Source: Ochotona curzoniae (Eukaryota > Chordata > Mammalia > Lagomorpha > Ochotonidae). Taken from it: 64,000 nucleotides of DNA. The notes beneath the pieces are model-generated. The model was not told the DNA's origin and searched no databases. It worked only from the letters and a program-made list of their open reading frames with translations. The stretch is from the NCBI RefSeq assembly GCF_017591425.1, contig NW_024466512.1, positions 24,915,501 to 24,979,500 of the forward strand, in the 5' to 3' direction. Shown piece after piece: positions 1 to 13,948 of this stretch (positions within the stretch are counted from its first letter, which is position 1; the number at the start of each line of letters is the position of its first letter). Position numbers and translations under genes: made by a program.

Positions 1-303
1 TTAATTAATTAATTTTATTTCTGTTGGAAAGTCAGATTTACTGAGAGAAGGAGAGACGTCAACTGATTGACTCCACAGGTGTCACAATGGCTGGAGATGA
101 TCCAATCAGAAGCCAGGAGCCAGGAGCTTCTTCCAGGTCTCCTATGTGGGTGCAGGGTCCCAAGGCTTTGGGATGTCATTGCCTGCTTTCCCAGGCCACA
201 AGCAGGGAGCTGGATGGGAAATGGAGCAGCTGGGACACAAACTGGTGCCCATATAGGATCCTGGTGGATGCAAGGTGAATTTTTTAGCCACTAGGCTACT
301 GTG
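1..303 (-). mobile_element. C-type SINE, cut by the window edge
   Basis: Antisense copy. The tail (attaattaattttatttctg) starts at the window edge and the head ends near 303. It is moderately diverged. Confidence 0.85.
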
Positions 304-377
304 GCAAGTTAAGTTCTTTATGGAATTAAGTTCTTTATGGAAATTTTTACCTTACCTAAACCATTATGTGCCTTTTT

Positions 378-590
378 TTGGAAGAGATTTATTTATTTGT
401 ATTTGAGAGGCAGAATTACAGAAAAAAAGAGAGAGATCTGCCATCTGCTGGTTCAGTCCTTAAATGACTGAAACAGCTGGAGCTGATCCAGGAGCCATGC
501 ACCTCTTCTGGGTCTCCCATGTGGGTGCAGGGGCCCAAGGTTTTGCATCATCTTCCATTCCTTCCCTAGGCCATAAGCAGGGAACGGGAA
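378..590 (-). mobile_element. C-type SINE, head missing
   Basis: Antisense copy that keeps the tail, the ccatctgctggttca block and the ggccataagcaggga block, then stops at the next element. Confidence 0.8.
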
Positions 591-602
591 AGCTCTCCTG
601 CA

Positions 603-915
603 TTAAAAAAGAAAAGATATTTATTATACTTTAAAGTCAGAGAGAGAAAGAAGGAGGGAGAGATGGAAATCTTCCATCTGTTGCTTGACTTTCCAAATAG
701 CGACCATGGCCGGAGCTGAGCCAGTCCAAAGTCAGGAGCCAAAAGTACCTCTTCTGGTCTTACACATGGCTGCAGGGGCCCAAGGTCTTAAGCCATCCTC
801 TGCTGATTTCCCAGGCGTCTAGCAGGCAGCTGGGTTGGATCTAGAGCAGCCGGACCCACAACCTGTGCCACATGGGTTACCAGCACTGCAGGTAGAGGCT
901 TTGCATGCTGGATCA
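603..915 (-). mobile_element. C-type SINE, diverged
   Basis: Antisense copy starting with a degraded A/T tail at 603. Its head reads into a sense copy near 915-930, so the boundary between them is approximate. Confidence 0.75.
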
Positions 916-927
916 CTGCACAGGCCC

Positions 928-1133
928 CTGGCTGATCCAGCTCCTGCTGGTGGCCTGGGGAAGCAGTGGGAGATGCCCCCAGTCCTTGTTTGCCTTCACC
1001 CACATGGAGACGTGCAAGATCCCAAGTCCTGGCTGTAGCCAGTGATGGTGGATCTCTGTCTCTCTACCCGTCTCTCCATAAACTCTGCCTCTCCAATCAG
1101 TCAATCAATCAATCAATCAATCCTTTTTAAAAA
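928..1133 (+). mobile_element. C-type SINE, 5'-truncated
   Basis: Sense copy starting at the ctgatccagctcctgctg block. It ends in a short (aatc)n tract at 1098-1122, an unusual tail that has expanded from the normal aataaatc ending. Confidence 0.8.
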
Positions 1134-1365
1134 GGTAATTGTACAAGGACTCTTCCAAAAAGTTTGTGGGAAATGGAATAAAAAGATTAATTTACTTTGT
1201 TGCAAAAAATTTGAAATCTATACATGATTTTCTTATAATATTCATTTCCCATTAACTTTTTGAAGATTGCTTGTACTTCTTCAGGTTGTCAATAATGCCA
1301 GTTTATTTACTTCTTGATGTATTTGATTTTTTTGTAATCACTTAGATGTCTCAAAAGTTTACATT

Positions 1366-1660
1366 GGGGTGAACACTGTAGTTAAATGCCACCTGCAACA
1401 TCTCCATCCCCAATTGGAGTGCTGGTTCAAGTCTTGAGCGCTTCTCTTCTGATCCATCTCCCTGTTAACGTGTATGGGAAGGCAGCAGAGGATGTGTTAA
1501 GTACTTAGATACCTGCCACCCATGTGGGAGGCCCATAGGGAGTTCCAGGTCCTGCCTTCTGCTTGGCCCAGCCCTGGCTATTGCCCTTTAGGGAGTGAAT
1601 CAGCAGATGGAAGAGCCATCTCTTCCCACAGTCTCTAAATCTCCCTTAATTTTTCTCCCC
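1366..1660 (+). mobile_element. Old C-type SINE
   Basis: Sense copy, heavily diverged, recognised from the tggttcaagtcttgagc, gggaaggcagcagagg and gggagtgaatcagcagatgg blocks. Confidence 0.7.
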
Positions 1661-1992
1661 AAAGCTGGTGCAAAATGAGTTGAAAGTTACTTGTGTACTT
1701 GTTTCATGAAAATAACACTGAAATTCCTGATTTTATTGGAGTTGTGGAGGATTCTTTGCTGACAATATAATCTCCCTCTTACCATTTATCTGAAAGCTGC
1801 TTCCTCTCAGAAAAGTAGTCAAAGATTCATGAACCTATCTTTTTCCAACACACTTTAAGATACTTGAGTCTTGGGAAATGGGAACTGTGATCTAGTTCTA
1901 AAAGATTACTTGTAAAGCCATTTTTTATAAGACTAAAGTGTATTACATACTATTCTAGAGTCAGCTCTTATGTCTGCTCTGGCACATGACTT

Positions 1993-2322
1993 TTTTTTTT
2001 TAAAGATTTATTTATTTATTGGAAAGTCAGATATACAGAGAGGAGGAGAGACAGAGAGGAAGATCTTCCGTCCAATGATTCACTCCCCAAGTGAGTGCAA
2101 TGGCCGATGCTATGCCGATCTGAAGCCAGGAGCCAGGAAATTCTTTCCGGGTCTCCCACATGGGTGCAGGGTCCCAAGGCTTTGGGCCATCCTCGACTGC
2201 CCTCCCAGGCCACAAGCAGGGAGCTGGATGGGAAGTGGAGCTTCTGGGACCAGAACTGGCGCCCATATGGGATCCTGGCATGCAAGGTGAGGACTTCAAC
2301 CATTACGCTATCGTGCTGGGCC
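1993..2322 (-). mobile_element. C-type SINE, young, full length
   Basis: Antisense copy flanked by the exact 14-bp duplication CTGGCACATGACTT at 1979-1992 and 2323-2336. Confidence 0.95.
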
Positions 2323-2479
2323 CTGGCACATGACTTATTAATCATTTCTACATAAGTTCATGTATTGAACATTCTTAGCAGTATCCATCCTTTTAATCAG
2401 CCAGAAATACTCAATATTCTACGATCCTAACCATGTTACGTCTAGGATGTGGGCATCCTAAAAGGCATTATGATTAATT

Positions 2480-2828
2480 TTTTTTTTTAAAGATTTATTT
2501 TTATTATTATTATTATTTTTTAAAGATTTATTTTTATTATTTTTTCATTGGAAAGGCAGATATACAGAGAGGAAGATCTTCGGTCCGATGATTCACTCCC
2601 CAAGTGAGCGCAACGGCCTATGCTATGCCGATCCGAAGCCAGGAGCCTCTTCTGGGTCTCCCACACGGCTGCAGGGTCCCAAAGCTTTGGGCCGTCCTCG
2701 ACTGCCTTCCCAGGCCACAGGCAGGGAGCTGGAAGGGAAGCGGGGCTGCCGGGATTAGAACTGGCGCCCATATGGGATCCTGGGCGGCAAGGCGAGGACT
2801 TAACCACTTGCGCCACCGCGCCAGGCCC
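2480..2828 (-). mobile_element. C-type SINE, young, full length
   Basis: Antisense copy flanked by TATGATTAATTTTTTTT at 2469-2485 and 2829-2845. The tail contains a partly duplicated aaagatttatttttatt segment and an (att)n tract. Confidence 0.94.
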
Positions 2829-2849
2829 TATGATTAATTTTTTTTAACA

Positions 2850-3152
2850 TTTTTTATTTGATAGTATTACAGAGAGAGAAGGAAAGGCAGAGATATTCCA
2901 GCTGCTGGTTCACTATCCTAATGACTGTGCAGGCTGGAGCTGGGCTGATTTGAAGCCAGGAATCTGGAGCTGTTTCTAGCTCTCCAACATGGATATAGGA
3001 ACCCAAGGACTTGGGCCATCCTCTGCTACTTTCCCAGGCTACCAGCAGGGAACCAGAAAGGAAGTGTAGTAGCCAAATCTCAGGCTGATGCCTATATGGA
3101 ATGTCTGTACCATAAGCAGAGTCTTAACGTGCTGTGCCACTATGTTGGCTTC
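2850..3152 (-). mobile_element. Old C-type SINE
   Basis: Antisense, diverged copy. The young SINE at 2480-2828 landed just beside its tail. Confidence 0.8.
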
Positions 3153-3299
3153 CACAAGAGTCATCTTAATTGCTACAGCAAATGTCAATCCCACTGAAAG
3201 ATTTCCAACAGTAGCTAAAAACTATAACACAAAAGATGATACAACATTATTAACTGGCAAATTCATTATAAAGACAATAGAGACTAAAAATTTAGAAAT

Positions 3300-3625
3300 A
3301 GGGACTGGTCTAGTGGCAAAGCGGATTAAGCCACCACCTGTGACACCAGCATTCTATATGGATGCCACTTTGAGTCGAGGTTGTTCCACTTCCAGTCTAC
3401 CTACCTGCTAATGGCCTGGGAAAGCAGGAAAATATGGCCTAATTGATTGGCCTCCTGGCATCCATGTAATGATTGGATGAAGCTTCTGACTCCTGGCCTG
3501 GGCCTGGGCCAGTTCTGGCCACTGCAGCCATTTTGGGAGTTAATCAGTGGATAGATCTTCCTCTGTTCCTTTCTCTTTGTAACTTTGTCTTTCAAGTAAA
3601 TTAATAAATCTTTAAAAAGAAAAAG
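3300..3625 (+). mobile_element. C-type SINE, diverged, full length
   Basis: Sense copy from gggactggtctagtggc to ttaataaatctttaaaaag. Confidence 0.85.
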
Positions 3626-4202
3626 AGGATGTTAGAGTAGGAGAGAACCTCTCACCCTTACGTGAGAGCTGGGATTTGAGGTAAATGCTGAAGCTGGGTA
3701 GGATTCAGCTGTGCAGGAACAGAGCGGGAGCGGCAGTGCCAGAACTGGTGACTCAGCAGGCCCTTGCACATGGTCTGCGATGTGGTACAGCATTGCCAGC
3801 CAGAGGAACACTTGAAGGTGAACTGTAAGGATCAGGTGGCTCTACCCTCCAAGTGCAACCTGAAGGAGCCCCAAGTTCAGATGTGGTTCAGGAATCGCAG
3901 GGTTGGATACTCAGAAACACCCCAATAGTAAAGGCTTTGATTAGCTAAGTGGCTAACCCTGGAAATGGTGCTGCCGGCCCGAAGGCCTGGACTGTGCCAG
4001 TCCTGTGTTCCCAGGGGTCAGGGATTGGTGGCATCTGTCCACCCAGCCCACGAGGTTCCTTCTCTTTATTCAGACCAAACTGGACTTACCTTATTTCCGA
4101 CTGCTTGGTACTCCTCTCAACCCTGGACCCAGTGAGGGCGACCTGGGTCCCCTGACGTCTGGGGACTGCAGGGAGATGGGAGACAAAGATGAGAATAAAT
4201 CA
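3626..4202. other. Intron 1, no feature recognised
   Basis: The sequence is repeat-free as far as I can see. It contains a GC-richer part (3700-4150) with no splice-bounded frame that I trust. Confidence 0.5.
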
Positions 4203-4495
4203 GAGGCAGGCATTGTGGTACAGTGGGTGAAGGTGCAAGTTAAACCCCGACCTGGGACACCCATGTCCCGTATCCGAGTGCTTGGGAGCAAGTCACACCT
4301 CCATTTTCAAATCTAGCTTCTTACTAACATGCCCAGGAGTAGCAGGTTGCCCAAGTACCTGGGTCTCTACTATTCCCCTGGGAGATCTGGATGGAATTCC
4401 TAGCTGCTGGCGTACATTTGGGAGTGAACCAGTGAGTGCATGACCTCTCTGTCATTTTGCTTTTCAGATCAGTCAACCAGTCAGTTGATCTGGAA
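4203..4495 (+). mobile_element. Old C-type SINE
   Basis: Sense copy with a recognisable head (gcattgtggtacagtgggtg) and the gggagtgaaccagtgagtgc block. The tail has become cagtcaaccagtcagttgat. Confidence 0.7.
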
Positions 4496-5429
4496 AAACA
4501 AAAGATTGGATACTGTTCCTTGAAAACTTATGTTACTACTTGCCAATTCTGAACTGTTTTGGGTATACAGAACCTGCCAATTTAGGTTCTTGGCCCACTT
4601 ACATCTTCACTTTTATTGCAACTTGTATGATGCCAATTTCAATGTGGTATGTAGAAAGATGGAATAATTTACTGGTTGTTTTTTTTTTTTTTTTTTATGC
4701 TTGTATGTGTTCCTTACCTAACTGCATTCCAGTAAGTGATACATTTAAACACATTTTTTCCCCAAGCCTTCTAGGGTTGGAGAGCAGTAAGAGAGTGCAT
4801 GCAATGCTCACAGGGTAAGCCCAGCTAAGACAACTTTAAATAGAACTCTATTTTGATAAGTGCTGCCAAGGTTGTGGTTCTTAGAGAACAAATCAAGTTC
4901 AACAGTTCTCTAGGGAGGAAATGTTTAGTTTTGTAGGTATGCAGTTTTGTTTGGAGTCAGCCAAAAGATACATCTGCAGGATACAGAGTTTTTTTCCCCA
5001 CTGCTTGAATTCTGCAAATTCATGGGTCCAACATTACAAAAAGCACTCTGTAATCGATTTTTTAGCCGTGGATTCTGTTTTCAGTTTATATTAAGAGTAT
5101 TACCTTACCTATAAGAGTTCCATCTGGTGGTGTAAGTAGTAATTGTGACTCTAGGAAGATGACTGAAAATTACTGAGAAATTTTCTCTGCTCTTCGAGGT
5201 AGTTGTATGGAGCCTGAGCTCTCTGTGTGCCCAGCGGCTAATCTCTTGGTGTTGGCCATCTCTGCAAAAACTCCTAGAATGCGACAATTATCCTTCTATG
5301 ACATTATATCAGGTCGCAGTGAAATTGAGACCAAAACTACTTCTGATGCCCTCACGCCTCCTCTTTATCTGTACCCATAAATGGTAATCTCTTCAGAACT
5401 TTCTGGTGAATACATCTTTACTCCTGTTA
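4496..5429. other. Intron 1, no feature recognised
   Basis: AT-rich unique-looking sequence with a T run at about 4679-4696. No exon or known repeat is visible. Confidence 0.5.
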
Positions 5430-5583
5430 TCGATGGCTGCGATGCTGGTGCTGAGCGCTCTGAAGCCAAGAGAAAGGAGTTTCTTCTGGATTCTGGAGTA
5501 GCTGGGGTATAAACTAGCACCCATGTGGGATGCTGGTGCTAGCACGTGGAAGATTAGCCCTTTGAGCCACAGCACCGGCACCT
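5430..5583 (-). mobile_element. C-type SINE fragment
   Basis: Antisense head half only, ending agccctttgagccacagcac. Confidence 0.65.
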
Positions 5584-5739
5584 ATTGTTAAAATTTGATG
5601 TCAGTACCATCTAGTATGTAGTCGCCTGTGTGTACGTCTTCTTTGTGTTCATCATTGTTTATGAGTTTTAGTCATGAGTGCATGTGGTTGGAGCCTGTCA
5701 CTGTACTTATCACTGTACTGTGTTTCACTGTGTATCATC

Positions 5740-5915
5740 ACAGTGCTGGAGAACTCGAAGTTATTGCTCTCGTCTACTTGTGCCCCTGCACCTGTTAACT
5801 ATCTTCTGGTCTTCCCAGGCTTTGGTAACTGCTATTCTGTTCTCTACTTCTGTGGAACTGTTAGTTTCCACAAATGAGAACATGTGGTAGAATTTGCTTT
5901 TCTGTGCCTGAGTTA
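5740..5915 (-). mobile_element. Old L1 fragment (antisense)
   Basis: The sequence around ttctctacttctgtgg…tagtttccacaaatgagaac…ctgtgcctgagtta resembles the reverse complement of the ancient mammalian L1M 3' region. It is diverged and cut off by the adjoining SINE. Confidence 0.6.
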
Positions 5916-5920
5916 TTATT

Positions 5921-6206
5921 TTTAAGTATTTATTTATTTTTATTGGAAAGTAGGCTATACACAGAGGAGGAGAGACAGAGAGGAAGATTTTCCATCTGCT
6001 GATTCACTCCCCAAGTAATTGCAACAGCCGCAGCTGAGCTGATCCGAAGCCTGGAGCCCAAAATCTCTTCTGGGTCTTCCACATGAGTGCAGGATCCCAA
6101 GGCTCTGGGCCATCCTCTACTTCTGTTCCAGGCCACAAGCAGTGCCTCAGGATCCTGGTGCGTGCAAAGCGAGCACTTTAACTTCTAGGCTACCTTGCAG
6201 GGCCCC
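5921..6206 (-). mobile_element. C-type SINE with internal deletion
   Basis: Antisense copy that lacks about 40 bp between the aggccacaagcag block and the ggatcctggtg block. Confidence 0.88.
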
Positions 6207-6601
6207 TCATAGTGTATTTTCTTAATGCTTTTTAGGCTTACTGATAAATTTTGATTATTAATCTTTGTTAGTTTTACTCATGGCAAAGGTCTTTTTCTAG
6301 TTTCTGATTTATCTTTTACTATTACTGGTAAGGCCTTACATTTATTTATTTATGTGCACATGAATAAAAATAGAGAAAATACAAAGAACACAATGAATGT
6401 TTCTTCCCCACTCCTGTTCTGGTTTCATCCAGTTCCTCTTCAGAGACTTTGTGACCCTGTTTTCTAGAAATTTGGTTTATAATACCACTTGTTACACAGA
6501 AGTTTTGCATTTTAATGTAGTTAACTAATATAGTTAAGGCTAATACTTATTATTAGTCTGTGGAAATATTTATTATTAGTCTTAAGAAATCCTCTGCCTT
6601 G

Positions 6602-7780
6602 GCTGTAATAGCTGCCAGCAAATGCCGAGGTGAAATGGGCCATGCCAAACTGGATTGCTGCTCCCACTTTGCATGTGAGATGACAGGAGGTAGGTGAGCC
6701 TGGTAGGAGAGTAGTGGGGACTCCCCTGTTGGGCCACTGCTCCTACTGGTGAGTGCGAGAGCTGGGAGCAGACCAGGCTGGTCAGGGCTACAACACCTGC
6801 TGGCCCACACGTGAACTGGGTTCGGGGGAGAGCCAGGCTGGGCTAACCAATTATATCTACTGGTACAGGTATGAGCCGGAATAAGGACAGGATGGTTGGG
6901 CTTTGCTGTAGCATCAACTGGCAAGTGCTGGGACTTAGGGCAAGTCCTGTCAAGCTAGAATGCTGAACCACCTAGAGTGTGCAAGCTCTGGGTCAGGGAA
7001 TGGGTCCATTGGTGAGACTGTGGGAACCTCTCTGATGGACTGCAACTCCTACTGGTAACCAAGAGAACCAGGACTGAGGGTGGGCCTGGTTGAATAGGTG
7101 GTGGCACCCTCTGGCACTAGTGTGGGCTAGAGGGTAGAGTTGGTTGGATTGAGTTAGGCTTCAACGCCCAATGATGTATATGAGAGCTGAATGGGATGTG
7201 GGACAGACAGGACCAGTTCACTGCACATGCTGGCAGGCACAGGAACCAGAGCTGGGATCCAGCCCAGTGGGGGTTTTGGGAGTCACTCTGACTGGGCTTC
7301 AGCTCCCTCTGTGGTACATGAGGGCAGAACGCGTGGTGGGCAGGGTTGGGCTGGAGTGTAGCACCCATTGGTTTGCAGAGGAAGGAAGGCAGAACAAATT
7401 GATCAACTATACCAGTGAAACTTAACACCAAACTTCTGGGTGAAAGGAGACTCTGAGGTGAACTATGTGAGCCAGTTGACCTTGGAAGAATTTCCTCATC
7501 CTTGGAGTGGTGATATCAACAGCATCTCAGAACTGTCAAAATCACTTATGCAGAACCCTGAGAACATGCTCCACATGGGCAGGGCCCTGGGATAACATCG
7601 GGGCTGGAGAGGCTGGGCGTGGTCTCTCCCATTGTACCTTCTCCTTCCCCAGATACAGGAAGAAGAAAAAGAATGTGTAAACATTGGTCTTGTCCACTTT
7701 CCCCTGATCCTTGACTCTTTCCACCCTGATCTACTATGTAAACATCATCAAAAATAAAATTAAAAAGAAGAAGAAGACAC
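6602..7780 (+). mobile_element. 5'-truncated lagomorph L1, 3' UTR with degenerate tandem repeats
   Basis: The insert is flanked by the 11-bp duplication CCTCTGCCTTG (6591-6601 and 7781-7791) and ends in an A-rich tail after AATAAAATT. Its last 330 bp (from about 7445) match the L1 end at 18441-18826: both run …tccactttcc…ccctgatc/taactatgtaaa and then a ..atcaaaaataaaat tail. The first 800 bp are G-rich decayed units of roughly 55-65 bp. Their shared core is a gg(t/c)tgggct head, an ac(t/c)ggcac-like middle and a gagctggg-like end. No coding part of L1 remains. Confidence 0.75.
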
Positions 7781-7791
7781 CCTCTGCCTTG

Positions 7792-9088
7792 TTAGTTCTT
7801 TCTGCACTGCTTTTTAACATTTTTTACAGTTTGGCTGTCCTATTTCGACCTTCATTATGTCTGGAATTTATTTTTGTGTATGATGTGAGGAAGGGATCAT
7901 TTCCCCTCATATTGTCAAGCCTGCCGTCCATGTGCTGTTAATTCTGCGATTGTTTCATCCAGTATGACTCTGTGGTAATGGGACTCAGCTCTTCAGCCTT
8001 GTCTGTGTGTTGGCAAATACAGCTAACTGGTCCAGATTTTTATGTCTGTTTTGTCCCTGCTTGCAGATGAATGATCAGAGTCTTAAAGTACTGCCTTTCA
8101 GGCCCCATAATGTGCCCTTGTATCTTCCCACATGCTGGAATTCGGGTAGGCTGTGCTGGGGCAGGGAGAGGAGAGTTCCTTTGTCACCACAAACAAGAAG
8201 AAAGCTTTTTTCCCTGTCTCTTCGGTTTACCAATGCCTCATCAGAAGCTTTCAGCATTTATGTAAGAAATTTATTTACTTTTTTCCTGAATTTAAGTGAA
8301 TTTAGGCTTTTAAAAAATATTATAGATTAGGAAGTTGTTTTAGCTTGAATAGTAGTCTTTTCTTTACCTAGGAATCTGTTTAGTTCCCCAGCATGCTTCT
8401 TGATAGCTTTATGCTTGGGTTGTGGTGTTGTGTTGTTTTTGGAAAGGGATTAGTAGGCTTTGTGATATCGGATAATGTGGAAAAAAAAAAAGACATGCTC
8501 TGTCTTTTTCATCTCTTGTCTTCTATTTTCCCTTTCTTTTAACCATTTCTGTTTCTGAGATGCTACAGACACAGAAGTTGAGGAGGAGGCTGGAAGGGAG
8601 GGAGAAAGTGACATATCAGGGTGAGTGAACAAGGGGAGGGAGGGCGGAGAACCTGAGGGGACAGAAAACGGGGACCTGCATGTTACTGCGTGCCAGGACT
8701 CCCAAGGTATCTTCTTACATTTCTTGCATCTAGTTAGAGACAGTCATAAATGTGTTACTCCCTTCCCTGAGGAGGCCTTACTAAGCTATTCCCTGAGGAG
8801 GGAGCAGTTTCTGGGATGATAGATTCCATGGGGACAGTTAGCCTAGGGTCTTTTGTTCCAGCTCCATTCTCTCTGTCAGTTTCTGCTTCGGAATGTGGTG
8901 GATGCTATTCCTACACGTTTGTATGTTAGGACTGAAGTTTGAAGTCAGTTATTCAGAATTGGAAAGAATATGTTTTATAGTATAGTTATTAGTTTAGACT
9001 TTAATTGTAGGATTGTTTTGGTGCTAGCACATTTCATGGTTTTCTAGCTTGCTCAGTGAAGTAGTGATTTCTGTGTGGCAGGAATTTT
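7792..9088. other. Intron 1, longest SINE-free part
   Basis: About 1.3 kb without a recognisable repeat. A purine-rich patch lies at 8575-8665. No known protein is encoded. Confidence 0.5.
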
Positions 9089-9095
9089 CAGCAGT

Positions 9096-9426
9096 TTTTT
9101 TTTTTAAATTTGTTTATTTTTATTGGAAAGTCAGATTTATAGGTAGAAGTAAAGACAGAGAGAAAGAGCTTCCAAATGCTGGTTCGCTGTGCAAGTGACC
9201 ACAATGGCTGGAGCTGAACTGATCTGAAGCCTGGAGCCAGGAGCTTCTTCTAGGTCTCCCATGCGAGTGCAGGATCCCTAGGCATTTGGCATCCTCTACT
9301 ACTTTCCAAGTCTACAAGCAGTGAGCTAGAAGGGAATTTGTGTAGACGGGACATGACCAGGTGTCCATATGGGGTCATGATGCATGCAAGGTGAGGACTT
9401 TAGCCACTAAGCTATTGTGTTAGGCA
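9096..9426 (-). mobile_element. C-type SINE, full length
   Basis: Antisense copy. A short duplication, CAGCAGT, is seen at 9089-9095 and 9427-9433. Confidence 0.9.
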
Positions 9427-9763
9427 CAGCAGTAGTTTTATATTGTTTCTTGTTTCTTGGCTGAAGTAAGCTAACATTAACAGCAACAACAACAAAGAGA
9501 CTGTAAACAGGAGTTTAAGATGAGATTGCTTCTGAATTTAATTGGCTTGTTTCATAATCATTGGCATCTTTATGTTTATGCAGGAAAAATACCCTATCCT
9601 AGTTGTAAAAGGTAAGGAGACAAGCATTTTAAGTTGTCTTCCTTTAGTGACTTTTTGGCTTGAGGCCATATAGTCATAATTTTGAATTTTTTATGTGGTT
9701 ACTTATATTTTAATGTTAGATTAGAAGAAAACAAGTGTAACAATCTGAAGATCTAGGCTCTTT

Positions 9764-10094
9764 TTTTTTTTTTTAAAGATTTATGTATTTATTGGAAAGT
9801 TAGATATGCAGAGAGGAAGAGAGACAGAGAGGAAGATCTTCCGTCCAATGACTCACTCCGCAAGTGAGCCCAACGGCCGATGCTATGCCAATCCGAAGCC
9901 AGGATCCAGGAACTTCTTCCAGGCATTCCACACGGGTGCAGGGTCCCAAAGCCTTGGGCCGTCCTCGAGGCCCAGGCCACAAGCAGGGAGCTGGATGGGA
10001 AGCGGAGCTTCCGGGATTAGAACCGGCACCCATATGGGATCCCGGCGCGTTCAAGGCGAGAGCTTTAGCTGCTAGGTCACGCCGCTGGGCCCAC
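9764..10094 (-). mobile_element. C-type SINE, young, full length
   Basis: Antisense copy with the exact 13-bp duplication ATCTAGGCTCTTT at 9751-9763 and 10095-10107. Confidence 0.95.
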
Positions 10095-10107
10095 ATCTAG
10101 GCTCTTT

Positions 10108-10851
10108 ATTAAAATTGCAAAATAACTTTTCAGGGAAGTAGGGATAAATTTTGAAATTTACTTATGCCTTGTGTCATTAAACTGTTATTAAAATTGTCTA
10201 TGTACTGTTGGAAAAGGGTATAGCTGATAAATTCTACTTTGTATTTGGATATGTCATTTTTTCCTGGAACAGAGCTTTGGTGCCTAAGAAATAGTGACAA
10301 CTTTTAAGTTATGATTGCTTTTATTGTGGGAATGTTTATATGAGTCAGGTGTGTTTCAGCTTTGCCTGGCTGAGATGTGATGACTTGTTCTTTCTGGCTT
10401 GTTCTATTTACTCCCTGGTTATGTAATGGTTGACTGTATAATAAAGCTTAGAATAAGCCATCAGAGTTAATTGATATTGGGCATAAACATTGATGTGTCT
10501 ACTTCAGAGATAGCATAATGCAGTTTTGTTTTTAAATTGCACGGCAATCCTTTATTACACTGATCTGGAAAGATTTAGTACTGTTAGCTCATGTGGCAGG
10601 GCCAGGAAGCTGGAAAACATGATTCAGAACCAGACAGCAAGACACACTTGGACGCTGCCACAAGACAAGGCAGGAAGGATCCTGAGACTCGCGGAAGGCA
10701 CTCCTACCCCTCGGAGGCCAGGTTCATCCCATATTGATGCAAGGAATGGCTTGTTTTCTGGTGACCACATGGGAGACTATTTGAAACACTACTGGGAACC
10801 CCAAGGGGCTTTTGTTTAGTACCAGGTTTATGTATGTACATATACACTCAC
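10108..10851. other. Intron 1, no known feature
   Basis: Contains a 97-codon open frame (10526-10819) that I do not recognise. The GC-richer block 10570-10815 ends close to the retrocopy's poly(A) remnant and may be part of an unidentified old repeat. Confidence 0.4.
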
Positions 10852-12535
<1,684 letters not shown>

Positions 12536-12574
12536 ACTAAAAAAAAATCATTCATGCCTATATGCCAATAAGAG

Positions 12575-12772
12575 ACGGGCTTTGGCCAGGCTCAAGTCAG
12601 GAGCCCAGAACTCAATCTGGGTCTCCTATGTGGGTAATAGGGACCTAAGAACTTGAACTATCGTCTTTCGCAGCCCAAGGTGCACGTTAGCAGGAAGTTG
12701 CAATGGGGAGCTGATGCAATACTCAAACCTTGGCATTTTGAATAGGAATGTTGGTGCCCAATTGGCATCCTT
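12575..12772 (-). mobile_element. Old C-type SINE fragment
   Basis: Antisense, heavily diverged copy, recognised by tcaagtcaggagcccagaac and tgggtctcctatgtgggta. Confidence 0.55.
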
Positions 12773-12775
12773 TTT

Positions 12776-13116
12776 TTAAAAGATTATTTATTTAAAGATT
12801 TATTTATTTTTATTGGAAAGTCAGATATACAGAGAGAAAGAGACAGAGGAAGATCTTGGGTCCATTGGTTCACTCTCCAAGTAGCCGCAAAGATAAGAGC
12901 TGAACTGATCCGAAGCCAGGAGCTAGGAGCCTCCTCCAGGTCTCCCACATGGGTTCAGAGACCCAAGGGTTTGGGCCTCCTTGACTGTTCTTCCAGGTCA
13001 TAGGCAGGGAGCTGGATGGGAAGCAGGAACCTGGGAAAGGAACTGGCACCCATATGATATCTGGGTGCATGCAAAGTGAGGACTTTAACTGCTAGGCTTA
13101 CATCACAGGGCCTTAT
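12776..13116 (-). mobile_element. C-type SINE, full length
   Basis: Antisense copy with a doubled tail (aaagattatttatttaaag then atttatttatttttattgg). Confidence 0.9.
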
Positions 13117-13395
13117 AGTTATTTATGTTTATTGAAAAGCCAGATATATATATTATATGTGTGTGTATATATATACATATAAATACATATATATGGAGAT
13201 ATATAAAGATCTTCCCACTGGCTCACTTCCCAAATGGTCTCAACGGCCTCAGCTGAGCTGATCCGAAGCCTGGAGCTGGGAGATTCCTCTGGGTCTCCTT
13301 GTGGATGCAGGGTCCCAAGGTGTTGAATCATCCTCTGTTGCTTTCCCAGGCCACAAGCAGAGAGCTGGAAGGAAGGTGGAGCAGTCGGGTCTCAG
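13117..13395 (-). mobile_element. C-type SINE with expanded TA/TG tract
   Basis: Antisense copy whose tail side contains a 55-bp (TA)/(TG) rich tract at 13142-13196. The head is truncated at about 13395. Confidence 0.85.
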
Positions 13396-13609
13396 CTCTC
13401 TCGCCCACCTGTGTGTACAGTGGCCTGGTCTATGAAAAACCCAGAAGTCATTCCCTTCCTGTTAAACGTATCCTTAGCTGTTCCCACTGCAGTATGATCC
13501 CAGACTCCCTTCCTTGGGAAATATGCAGTTCCCCCATTCTCCTTCTCTGCCCCCCAACTCCGGGGACCACATTGTTGTGTCCCGACCCAGGCTTAACTGC
13601 CTTAACCAC

Positions 13610-13720
13610 TGACACAATGGTATAGTTAACATAAATTTGGCATTAACTAGGGCCAGGATGCCCACCAGCTATTGGGTGCTTTTCTCCCAGCAGCGTAGCA
13701 GGTTTCTAGATACAACGCAA
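13610..13720 (+). repeat. Unclassified dispersed repeat, copy A
   Basis: It shares an ordered series of matches with 25340-25435: tagttaa.ca, ttt.gcatt.aac, ccaggatgcc, ccagctattgg and ttctccca. I do not recognise the family. An LTR or an L1 part is possible. Confidence 0.55.
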
Positions 13721-13948
13721 TCTGGCCAGTTGCCTACAGCTGGAGATATCTTATGCACTTGCGTCTTCCATTCTGTGAAGGCCTTTGGGGTGTGAAGATC
13801 AGAGTCCAAGAGCAGTGGGGTCTGTTAAAGGGAACCGAGTAGGAGGAAATGTCTGCCTGTGTAGATAAGGAGCCAGGGAACACAGTGTGGACCTGAGAAG
13901 CACGGACAAAAGGGATCCCCCAAAGAACCTCCTGTTTTTATTTTTCAG

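Noticed and set aside
10526..10819. 97-codon frame considered as a gene fragment
   Set aside because: No recognisable family and no splice sites of note. It may be an unidentified repeat.
13887..13948. ATG at 13887 as an alternative start of ARHGAP19
   Set aside because: It is in frame but lies in intron 1 upstream of a good acceptor, and the encoded residues do not match the protein.
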